Assembly: GCA_902705825.1 (NCBI GenBank)
Contig: CACSIL010000023.1
Location: 365,344 to 429,343 of the forward strand
Length of the DNA stretch: 64,000 nt
Reading direction: 5' to 3'
From: Halioglobus japonicus
GTDB taxonomy: Bacteria > Pseudomonadota > Gammaproteobacteria > Pseudomonadales > Halieaceae
The notes under the pieces were generated by a model. The model saw only the letters and a program-made list of their open reading frames with translations. It was not told the DNA's origin and ran no database searches. A program made the position numbers and the translations under genes. Position 1 is the stretch's first letter, and every line of letters starts with the position of its first letter. This document shows positions 54,621 through 64,000 of the stretch, piece after piece.

Positions 54621-55652
54621 TTGAACACAAAACCTCCTCCGCAACCGTCTACTCGACAGTTGACCCAAGAAACCCTGACTCTGGAGCCCGATGACGCGCG
54701 TCATCTGGCCATGTTGTGCGGCCATCTCGATAGCCATCTGCGCCAGATCGAGACACGGCTGAACGTCACAATAAGCGCCCGCGGCAACCAACTGCGACTG
54801 GAGGGCGAGGCCGATACCGTGGCCACAGCAGAGCAACTGCTGCTTCATCTCTATGGCGAGATCTGCCAGGGCGTGGCGCTGAGCCCGGAATCCCTGCACC
54901 TGCAACTGCAGGAAGCCGGACTGGAAAGCCTGGTTGAGGCGAGCCTGGATCCCTCTATCGCGCCCATCCAGATCATTCGCACCAAACGCGCGTCCATCAA
55001 GCCACGCGGCGAGAACCAGCAGTCCTATGTGCGGACAATCAAGCAGTGCGACATCAATTTTGGCATCGGGCCTGCGGGTACCGGCAAAACCTACCTGGCC
55101 GTTGCCTGCGGCGTAGAAGCATTGCTGGAAGAACGCGTACGACGCATCCTGCTCGTCCGACCGGCGGTAGAAGCCGGCGAAAAGCTGGGGTTTCTTCCCG
55201 GCGATCTCAGCCAGAAAATTGACCCGTATTTACGTCCACTGTACGACGCCCTGTACGAGATGCTGGGGTTTGAAACGGTCAATAAATACATCGAACGCAA
55301 TATTGTCGAAGTGGCGCCACTGGCATTTATGCGCGGACGCACACTGAACAATGCCTTCATCATTCTCGACGAGGCGCAGAACACCACGCGCGAGCAGATG
55401 AAAATGTTTCTCACCCGTATAGGGTTCGGCTCCACTGCGGTAATTACCGGAGACGCCACCCAGATCGACCTGCCACGCGGCGCACACTCCGGGCTGACCC
55501 ATGCGAGCAACATCCTCGGCGATGTAGAGGGCCTGGGGTTTACCTATTTCGGCAACAAGGACGTGGTACGACACCCCTTGGTACAGCGTATCGTTCAGGC
55601 TTACGACAACGCTGAAGCAACTGCGGCACCACTGGATAAGAACCGGCTGTGA
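54621..55652 (+). CDS. phoH: PhoH-family ATPase
   Basis: 343 residues. Walker A GPAGTGKTYLA (about 150), Walker B AFIILDEAQNTT, and an N-terminal KH-like part (TISARGNQLRLEGEADTV). Homologue of E. coli YbeZ, an RNA-associated ATPase that works with YbeY. TTG start after AGGA. Overlaps ybeY by 4 bp (GTGA). Confidence 0.95.
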   Translation: MNTKPPPQPSTRQLTQETLTLEPDDARHLAMLCGHLDSHLRQIETRLNVTISARGNQLRLEGEADTVATAEQLLLHLYGEICQGVALSPESLHLQLQEAGLESLVEASLDPSIAPIQIIRTKRASIKPRGENQQSYVRTIKQCDINFGIGPAGTGKTYLAVACGVEALLEERVRRILLVRPAVEAGEKLGFLPGDLSQKIDPYLRPLYDALYEMLGFETVNKYIERNIVEVAPLAFMRGRTLNNAFIILDEAQNTTREQMKMFLTRIGFGSTAVITGDATQIDLPRGAHSGLTHASNILGDVEGLGFTYFGNKDVVRHPLVQRIVQAYDNAEATAAPLDKNRL

Positions 55653-56131
55653 AACTGCTTGTGGATATCCAGGCTGCGAGTCGCGAGGCTGTTCCGTCCG
55701 AGGAGGATTTTTACCGCTGGATCGGGGCCGCCCTCAATGGGCGCACAACCGCAGAGCAGGCCGAAATCTGTATTCGCCTGGTGGACGACGATGAAATGGC
55801 GCAGCTTAATGCCAACTACCGGGGCAAAGAAGGGGCCACCAATGTGCTGTCCTTCCCCGCCGATCTCCCCGCAGAACTACAATTACCGCTGCTGGGCGAT
55901 ATCGTCATCTGTGCACCTGTCGTCATCGCAGAGGCCACACAGCAAGGCAAAACGGCCAGGGCACACTGGGCCCATATGACCGTCCACGGCACCCTCCACT
56001 TACTGGGTTATGATCACATTAAAGAGGAAGAAGCAGAGATTATGGAAGCTCTCGAAAGCGCCATTCTCAGGCAACTGGATTACAGTTGTCCTTACGAAAG
56101 TCACGCACAGCGCGAGCGTATAGCGCAATGA
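55649..56131 (+). CDS. ybeY: Endoribonuclease YbeY
   Basis: 160 residues, metal-dependent RNase for 16S rRNA maturation and ribosome quality control. Zinc site HGTLHLLGYDH (about 112-122) is intact, as is RGKEGATNVLSFP. GTG start overlaps phoH, and its stop overlaps the corC start (ATGA). Confidence 0.96.
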   Translation: MKLLVDIQAASREAVPSEEDFYRWIGAALNGRTTAEQAEICIRLVDDDEMAQLNANYRGKEGATNVLSFPADLPAELQLPLLGDIVICAPVVIAEATQQGKTARAHWAHMTVHGTLHLLGYDHIKEEEAEIMEALESAILRQLDYSCPYESHAQRERIAQ

Positions 56132-56973
56132 GTGAAGACCGCAACGGCAACGACAACACCGATCGATCCTGGATAGACAAGATCACCTTGCTCTTCAGCT
56201 CTGAACCGCGCACGCGCCGCGACCTTGAGGATGTGCTGACAGTAGCTGTAGAAAACGAGATCATCGATCAGGATGCGCACAGTATCATGGAAGGTGCGAT
56301 GCAGGTCAGCGATATGCAAGCGCGCGACATTATGATTCCGCGCTCGCAAATGGTCATTATCAAAGCGGATGGCACGCTGGAAGACACCCTGCCGCATATT
56401 ATTCGCTCTGCACACTCCCGCTACCCGGTGATCGGTGACAGCCCGGACGTCATTCTGGGAATTCTTCTGGCCAAGGATTTGCTGCCGCAGATCCTCAACC
56501 TGGATAACGGCAATTTCAAAATCGAGGATTTGCTGCGCCCCGCCATGGTGGTGCCGGAGAGCAAACGCCTGAACGTTTTACTGCGCGAGTTCCGTGAGAA
56601 CCGGAACCACATGGCCATTGTGATCGATGAATACGGCGGTGTCGCCGGCCTCATCACTATCGAAGATGTGCTGGAGGAAATCGTCGGTGAAATCGAAGAC
56701 GAGACAGACGCCCAGGTCGATCGTCATATCCACATGATAGATACCAATGAATTCATGGTGAAAGCACTGACGCCCATCGAGGAATTCAATACCTATTTTG
56801 ACAGCAATTTCAGCGATGACGATTTTGACACTATCGGCGGTTTGGTTATCCAGGCGTTTGGACATATGCCCTCCCGCAATGAAGTCACCACAATTGATGG
56901 CTTCCGGTTCGAGGTGATCAAGGCCGACCAGCGCAAGATTTACAGCCTGCGCCTGCAACGGCAGCGAAACTAG
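56128..56973 (+). CDS. corC: CorC (YbeX)-type CBS-domain protein
   Basis: 281 residues: two CBS domains (MIPRSQMVIIKADGTLEDT..., VPESKRLNVLLREFRENRNHMAIVIDEYGGVAGL) and a C-terminal CorC_HlyC domain. Linked to magnesium/cobalt efflux and, in E. coli, to ribosome function alongside YbeY/YbeZ. The start codon overlaps the ybeY stop; 14 upstream codons are open but inside ybeY. Confidence 0.94.
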   Translation: MSEDRNGNDNTDRSWIDKITLLFSSEPRTRRDLEDVLTVAVENEIIDQDAHSIMEGAMQVSDMQARDIMIPRSQMVIIKADGTLEDTLPHIIRSAHSRYPVIGDSPDVILGILLAKDLLPQILNLDNGNFKIEDLLRPAMVVPESKRLNVLLREFRENRNHMAIVIDEYGGVAGLITIEDVLEEIVGEIEDETDAQVDRHIHMIDTNEFMVKALTPIEEFNTYFDSNFSDDDFDTIGGLVIQAFGHMPSRNEVTTIDGFRFEVIKADQRKIYSLRLQRQRN

Positions 56974-56992
56974 TCCCTTTGGGCCACCATCA

Positions 56993-58504
56993 ATGCGATC
57001 TGAATCCAGTCTGAACCCATTCTTTGTGCTGATCTGGGCTCCGCTGGTCGGTGCGCTGGTGACGCTGTCGTTGGCCCCCTTCGATTTCTGGCCCGCGGGC
57101 ATACTGAGCTGCGCCTTCTACGCTCACCTTCTGTGCACCTGTTCTGCCAGACAGGGGCTGTGGCGCGGCTGGCTCTACGGCTTCGGTATGTTTGGCAGTG
57201 GCGTCTCCTGGATCTATGTAAGCATTCACGTCCACGGCAACGCCAGTATTCCTTTGGCGGCGATGCTGACCACAGTGTTTTGTGCCGCACTGGCGCTGTT
57301 TCACGCTCTCTTCGCCTGGTTATACGTGCGATTTGTACGGCCGCTTCCCGGCGGCATGCTGGTAGGGTTCCCGGCCCTCTGGGTGCTATTTGAATGGTTG
57401 CGGGAATGGGTGCTGACGGGATTTCCCTGGCTGTATCTGGGCTATGCCCACGTTTCGACCTGGATCTCCGGTTGGGCCCCGATAACCGGTGTATTCGGCC
57501 TGTCTTTCATCTGCGCGATGTCGGGCACCTGCCTGTTTTTGGCGTGGCGCAGCCGCAAAGCCGTCTCGTGCACCACCTATGCAGTGGTACTGATTACGCT
57601 GTGGGGTGGCGGCGCCATACTCAAGCCCACGCAGTGGGTGGGGCAAGCTAACGAGCGGCCAATAACAGTAGCGCTGGTCCAACCCAATGTGCCGCAGGAA
57701 CACAAATGGGATCCACGCTGGTACAAGTCCATCCTGCAACAGTTGCGCGTCGCCACCGACGACGTAATGGGGCATGACATTGTTGTCTGGCCGGAATCCG
57801 CCATACCCAACTACTATCAACAGGCACAGGATTTCCTGGGGCCAATCAGCCAGCGCGCGGCCGCTGCCGGCACTACGCTGATTACCGGTGCCCCCTATCG
57901 CGAGTACGGCAGCAAGGCTTCCTACAACGGTATCGCTGCACTGGGCTCGGGCAGCGGCACCTACCTGAAGCAACGACTGGTACCCTTTGGGGAATATGTC
58001 CCACTGGAGAATCAACTGCGCGGCCTCATCGATTTTTTTGATTTGCCTATGTCGTCCTTCAGCTCGGGGCCCGCCGAACAGAAGCCCCTGTCAGCCGGCG
58101 CTTACCGTGTCGCCCCCTTTATATGCTATGAAATTGTCTATGGCGGACTGGTGGCCAAAAATGCGCAGGATGCCGAACTGCTGGTCACCATCAGCAACGA
58201 CAGCTGGTTTGGCGACTCCATCGGCCCCTGGCAACACCTGCAGATCGCACAAATGCGGGGGCGGGAAAATGGCCGCTATGTGCTGCGCGCGACCAACAAT
58301 GGCATCTCGGCCATCATCGACCATCAGGGTCGCATCCTGAAGCGCACAGATCAGTTCGTGGAGACCACTCTGACCGGCGAGGTGGAGGCGATGCTGGGCA
58401 ATACACCCTTTAGCAGTTTCGGGAACAAGCCGATCATCATCGCCTGCTTCCTCGGGTTGATCCTCATGTGGCTGATGTATCTGGGGTTCTGGCGGGAGAA
58501 CTAG
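56993..58504 (+). CDS. lnt: Apolipoprotein N-acyltransferase
   Basis: 503 residues: eight or so membrane helices, then a periplasmic nitrilase-like domain. Catalytic triad Glu in VVWPESAIP, Lys in LKQRLVPFGEYVP, Cys in VAPFICYEIVYG. Adds the third acyl chain to lipoproteins, including those in this window (pqiC, lptE, the outer-membrane factor). Begins 19 bp after corC. Confidence 0.95.
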   Translation: MRSESSLNPFFVLIWAPLVGALVTLSLAPFDFWPAGILSCAFYAHLLCTCSARQGLWRGWLYGFGMFGSGVSWIYVSIHVHGNASIPLAAMLTTVFCAALALFHALFAWLYVRFVRPLPGGMLVGFPALWVLFEWLREWVLTGFPWLYLGYAHVSTWISGWAPITGVFGLSFICAMSGTCLFLAWRSRKAVSCTTYAVVLITLWGGGAILKPTQWVGQANERPITVALVQPNVPQEHKWDPRWYKSILQQLRVATDDVMGHDIVVWPESAIPNYYQQAQDFLGPISQRAAAAGTTLITGAPYREYGSKASYNGIAALGSGSGTYLKQRLVPFGEYVPLENQLRGLIDFFDLPMSSFSSGPAEQKPLSAGAYRVAPFICYEIVYGGLVAKNAQDAELLVTISNDSWFGDSIGPWQHLQIAQMRGRENGRYVLRATNNGISAIIDHQGRILKRTDQFVETTLTGEVEAMLGNTPFSSFGNKPIIIACFLGLILMWLMYLGFWREN

Positions 58505-58625
58505 CTTTCCTTATAGGCCAGCTTCTCGGAGACTGAGCCACCAGCGGGAGATAATTCGATTTTCACTTAATGGAGCTATATACCATTGCTCTGCTCACAC
58601 TGTAATTCTCTAGACGACCGCAACC

Positions 58626-58655
58626 TTCGCAGAGCTACCCAATTACTGCTAGAAT
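58626..58655 (+). promoter_or_regulatory. Possible leuS promoter
   Basis: TTCGCA (58626-58631), 18 nt, TAGAAT (58650-58655): four and five of six matches to sigma-70 boxes, 93 nt before leuS. A short GCCTCT-CAT-AGAGGC hairpin (58681-58695) lies in the resulting leader. Modest support. Confidence 0.35.
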
Positions 58656-58691
58656 CCGGGATTAATTTTCGCTCGCGACAGCCTCTCATAG

Positions 58692-61202
<2,511 letters not shown>

Positions 61203-61213
61203 CGAGACTCATT

Positions 61214-61786
61214 ATGTACAGGCGCTTCACGCACTACAGTTTGATACTTGGTATCACCTTCCTGCTGGCCTCCTGCGGCTTCCATCTGCGCGGCATGGGC
61301 AACGCCGGCGCCTCTATACCGCAAGCCTGGAAAAATATGCACCTGGTGACAGGCAGCCCCAATGGCGAATTCAGCCGGGCCGTCACAGCCCAGCTCGCCG
61401 CCAATGGCGTGCAATGGTCAGATGGCGACAATGCCAGTTTCGATCTTATGTTGGGCCCGGAAAACTTCGAGCAACGCAGTCTTTCGGTGAACTCCGAGGC
61501 CCGGGTAGCGGAATACGAACTGACCATGAGCTCTGAATTTTCGATCCTTGATCCCAATAGGAAAGAAATCGTTCCGCCAACCACGGTGACGGTCGTCAAG
61601 CAAATGGAGAACGACCCCCGCAATGTGGTGGGCAAGGAGAGCGAGATCCGCCTGATCAAGGGTGAAATGCGTACCGACCTGGCTCAGCAGATCACGCGCC
61701 GTATCAGTTTCTACGCTGCCAGCATCATACAAGCCGAAACTCAGCAAACGGACACTCCCCAAGAAAGCCCACCCGAAAACCCGTAA
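61214..61786 (+). CDS. lptE: LPS-assembly lipoprotein LptE
   Basis: 190 residues, lipobox LLAS-C (Cys about 20) followed by GFHLRG, the family start. Plug of the LptD channel that inserts lipopolysaccharide in the outer membrane. C-terminal tail is acidic and Pro-rich. Its stop overlaps the holA start (TAATG). Confidence 0.92.
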   Translation: MYRRFTHYSLILGITFLLASCGFHLRGMGNAGASIPQAWKNMHLVTGSPNGEFSRAVTAQLAANGVQWSDGDNASFDLMLGPENFEQRSLSVNSEARVAEYELTMSSEFSILDPNRKEIVPPTTVTVVKQMENDPRNVVGKESEIRLIKGEMRTDLAQQITRRISFYAASIIQAETQQTDTPQESPPENP

Positions 61787-62799
61787 TGCGCCTCTACCCC
61801 GAGAAACTGGCCGGCCATCTCCAGAAAGACCTGCTTCCTGTGTACCTTGTCAGCGGTGAAGAGACGCTGTTAGTACAAGAGTGCTGCGACCAAATCCGCC
61901 AGAAAGCCAGGGAAGCTGGCTGTAGTGAGCGTGAAATCATCGACGCCGGTGTCCCCAATTTCAACTGGCAGGATATTCTACACAGTGCTGCCAGTATGTC
62001 GCTGTTCGCGGAGCGCAAACTGGTTGAACTGCGCCTGCCCAGTGGCAAGCCCGGCGCCCCGGGCAGCAGCGCTCTGTGCGAGTACCTGGATATCAGCAGC
62101 GGCGATGACGTGCTGCTGATTGTCTCCGGCAAAATCGACAAGCAATCTATCAACAGCAAATGGTACAAGGCGCTCGACAAGGCTGGCGTCACCATTCAGG
62201 TGTGGCCGGTGGATGCGAAAAGCCTGCCCCGCTGGCTGCAACAGCGGGTGCGCGGTGCGGGCATGAGTATCGACGACGATGCGCTGCAATTACTGTGTGA
62301 TCGAGTGGAGGGCAACCTGCTCGCTGCGGTGCAGGAAGTTGAAAAGCTGAAACTGCTGGCGCTCGACTCGAACATCACTACGAAAACGGTCATCGATGCG
62401 GTATCGGACAACGCGCGCTATAACGTGTTCGAAATGACTGACAATGCCCTCAAGGGCGACGCCAGCAGCAGCCTGCGTATGTTGCACGGGTTGCGCGCGG
62501 AAGGCTCTGAACCACCGGCGGTACTGTGGGCGCTCGCCCGCGAGATTCGCACGTTGTACGAGGCAAAACTGGAGTGCGACAACGGCCGCAGTCCGCAGCA
62601 AGTACTCTCCTCTCTGCGCGTCTGGCAGAACCGTATGCCCATCATGCAGGCGGCGCTGGCACGTCACGATGCCAACTCGCTGTCGCTGCTGCTGGAGCAA
62701 GCCTCGCAGGTTGATGGCAGCATCAAGGGTTTCGCCGGTGGCAAGCCCTGGGATAATCTCGAACGCCTTGTCACCGGGCTCAGCCGAGTCTCCGCTTAA
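61786..62799 (+). CDS. holA: DNA polymerase III delta subunit
   Basis: 337 residues. HolA opens the beta clamp in the clamp loader. Family features: PVYLVSGEETLLVQECCDQIR, the beta-binding SLFAERKLVELRLP, and the late GLSRV end. One-base overlap with lptE. In E. coli nadD follows; here it does not. Confidence 0.94.
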   Translation: MRLYPEKLAGHLQKDLLPVYLVSGEETLLVQECCDQIRQKAREAGCSEREIIDAGVPNFNWQDILHSAASMSLFAERKLVELRLPSGKPGAPGSSALCEYLDISSGDDVLLIVSGKIDKQSINSKWYKALDKAGVTIQVWPVDAKSLPRWLQQRVRGAGMSIDDDALQLLCDRVEGNLLAAVQEVEKLKLLALDSNITTKTVIDAVSDNARYNVFEMTDNALKGDASSSLRMLHGLRAEGSEPPAVLWALAREIRTLYEAKLECDNGRSPQQVLSSLRVWQNRMPIMQAALARHDANSLSLLLEQASQVDGSIKGFAGGKPWDNLERLVTGLSRVSA

Positions 62800-62802
62800 C
62801 GC

Positions 62803-62842
62803 TTTCCGACTTTCCGACTTTCCGACTTTCCGACTTTCCGAC
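62803..62842. repeat. Five tandem copies of an 8-bp repeat
   Basis: TTTCCGAC is repeated five times without a mismatch, beginning 3 bp after the holA stop. Eight-bp units can change in number by slippage, so this site may vary between strains. Read on the minus strand it encodes Lys-Ser-Glu-Ser-Arg-Lys runs, with no evidence of translation. Confidence 0.9.
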
Positions 62843-62968
62843 ACGAGTTAACCTGGTATCGCGGCATACTCCAGACTCTTTCAGTATATCTGCGGAAAAG
62901 CTGGCTGGTTCTGGTTTCTACCGGGAGGAACCAAAAAATCACATCTTGCATTCTGCCTCTTTCAATAC

Positions 62969-62988
62969 TACTGTATGTCTATACAGTA
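62969..62988 (+). promoter_or_regulatory. LexA (SOS) box
   Basis: A 20-bp near-perfect palindrome with the core CTGT-N8-ACAG flanked by TA on both sides, the consensus form of the gammaproteobacterial LexA site. It is 32 nt before the start of the imuA/sulA-like gene, so that gene should be SOS-induced. Confidence 0.9.
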
Positions 62989-63020
62989 TTGTGAACAAGT
63001 TAACCCAAGAGGCAAATGCC

Positions 63021-63770
63021 ATGAAGATGAATGAGATGCTGGAGCAAGTCACCAATCGCAATGACACCTGGCGCGGTCGTCACCGCCATTTCGCAAATCA
63101 CGGAATCTCCGCGAACAATGATTGCCACGACACCCTGGGGCTCGCCACTGGCTATAGCGCACTGGATTCAGAGCTGCAACAGAATGGCTGGCCGTTGGAC
63201 AGCACCATCGAACTGTTGAGCGACGGTTGTGGGATGGGCTCTATGGGGCTGTTTCTGCCTGCCATGGAGAACCTCAGTGAACAGGGTCGCTGGCAGGTGT
63301 TTATCGCCCCTCCCTACAGGCCTTACGCCCCACTGCTGGCGGCGCGGGGTATCGACACCCAGCAGATTTTACTGGTTCACCCCCAGAACAGGCAGGATCT
63401 ATTGTGGGCCACGGAGCAGGCCTTGCGCAGCAGCACCTGCAGCGCAGTATTCAGCTGGCTGGGCGCACAGGAGTATAGCTACGGTGAGTTGCGCAAACTG
63501 CAGCTTGCTGCTGCCAGTGGCGACAGTTTGGCAGTACTGTTTCGCCCCAACCAGGCGAGCCACAACCATGCCCCCGCCAGCCTGCGGCTGCAAATGCGTG
63601 AGTATCGCAAGGTACACATCCTTAAGCAGCGTGGCGGCAACCAATCTATCGATGTAGACTTATCACCAGACGAAGATACCCCGCTGCAGCCACAACTGTG
63701 GGAATTGCCGGTCTGGACAGGCAGCAATCAGCACAGTAGCGTAATGGGGGTGTCGTCACCCATAGCCTAA
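63021..63770 (+). CDS. imuA: ImuA/SulA-like SOS protein
   Basis: 249 residues of the family named ImuA in translesion cassettes and SulA in some pseudomonads: WPLDSTIELLSDGCGMGSMGLFLPAM (RecA-like core; the P-loop Lys is missing), GRWQVFIAPPYRPYAPLLAARGID and a Cys/Arg-rich late part. ATG chosen with AAGAGG as ribosome site; 25 upstream codons cover the LexA box. Genes imuB and dnaE2 do not follow, so it is a solo member. It may stop cell division, or serve a polymerase encoded elsewhere. Confidence 0.82.
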   Translation: MKMNEMLEQVTNRNDTWRGRHRHFANHGISANNDCHDTLGLATGYSALDSELQQNGWPLDSTIELLSDGCGMGSMGLFLPAMENLSEQGRWQVFIAPPYRPYAPLLAARGIDTQQILLVHPQNRQDLLWATEQALRSSTCSAVFSWLGAQEYSYGELRKLQLAAASGDSLAVLFRPNQASHNHAPASLRLQMREYRKVHILKQRGGNQSIDVDLSPDEDTPLQPQLWELPVWTGSNQHSSVMGVSSPIA

Positions 63771-63806
63771 AAGGCTGATTGACCCTTGTCGCAAGGAAAA
63801 CGTGCA

Positions 63807-64000
63807 ATGCAGGATTTACCACATAGATACAATGTCAGTGCCAGCGCGCAAGCCGAGGGCAATATCGTTCTGACAGCAGAGAATCTTCCGCAGCTGGTTT
63901 CTGCACCTCCTGCACAATTTGGCGGCCCGGGAGACCAATGGTCTCCTGAAGATTTACTGGTCGCCAGCGTCGCGGACTGTTTCATACTGACCTTTCGCGC
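63807..64000 (+). CDS. OsmC-family protein, N-terminal part (cut by window edge)
   Basis: 64 complete codons run off the right edge: MQDLPHRYNVSASAQAEGNIVLTAENLP... then GGPGDQWSPEDLLVASVADCFILTF, the OsmC/Ohr signature with its first reactive Cys (C58). These thiol peroxidases reduce organic or fatty-acid hydroperoxides. AAGGA precedes the ATG and is partly within a small hairpin (CCTTG-TCG-CAAGG, 63784-63796). Confidence 0.85.
   Translation, partial: MQDLPHRYNVSASAQAEGNIVLTAENLPQLVSAPPAQFGGPGDQWSPEDLLVASVADCFILTFR

Noticed and set aside
62803-62842. CRISPR array
   Set aside because: The repeat is 8 bp, tandem and without spacers; no cas genes.
62908-62938. Hairpin TGGTTC ... GAACCA followed by A-run between holA and imuA
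   Set aside because: An A-run instead of a T-run on the coding strand; no gene on the other strand ends here, so it would not work as a terminator for a known transcript.

Overview
The window looks like chromosome from an aerobic marine gammaproteobacterium of the Cellvibrionales kind (Halieaceae/OM60-NOR5 or Spongiibacteraceae would fit). The core block miaB-phoH-ybeY-corC-lnt-leuS-lptE-holA, the pair cmoA-cmoB, a type II NADH dehydrogenase, heme A synthase and a near-consensus LexA box all point to Gammaproteobacteria. Two TonB receptors, a sulfatase, a P450 and a PQQ/cytochrome c dehydrogenase point to a scavenging oligotrophic life style. The family-level placement is an inference from gene content only. 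I found no rRNA, tRNA, CRISPR array, prophage or transposase.

Left part (1-15.3 kb): the start of a sulfatase gene lies divergent to an AraC-type regulator and two tandem TonB-dependent receptors, which suggests a regulated locus for uptake and desulfation of a sulfated compound. After ndh comes a cell-envelope cluster: a GT39-like membrane glycosyltransferase (+), then on the minus strand a polyprenyl-phosphate-sugar-synthase-like GT2, a GtrA protein, a small membrane protein, a PAPS sulfotransferase, an arylsulfotransferase-like protein, a small membrane protein and a methyltransferase. Together they could make and sulfate a membrane-linked glycan. This is the best candidate for an undescribed system here.

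Middle part (15.3-34.5 kb): a six-gene minus-strand efflux operon (FUSC pump, outer-membrane factor, DUF1656, HlyD adaptor, two-TM K+ channel, AI-2E permease). Divergent from it are a small secreted protein and a PqiABC (MCE) lipid-transport operon in which PqiA is split into two genes. Then come an unknown lipoprotein, a pair of unknown membrane proteins, a P450 followed by a PVA-dehydrogenase-like quinohemoprotein, and a CDGSH protein coupled to a Tag-family DNA glycosylase.

Right part (34.5-64 kb): mostly housekeeping genes. They are ctaA, an MscK-type channel, the ABC-F ATPase uup, a phosphoribosyltransferase, an aromatic/aspartate aminotransferase with pepD, a lipase-like hydrolase, cmoAB, lon, a second aminotransferase, an acidic cytochrome c, DUF1820, and the miaB-to-corC and leuS-lptE-holA blocks. 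The usual nadD does not follow holA. Instead there is a 5 x 8-bp tandem repeat, a LexA box, an imuA/sulA-like gene without imuB, and the start of an OsmC-family gene cut by the window end. A 182-bp element with nested inverted repeats (MITE-like) follows uup.
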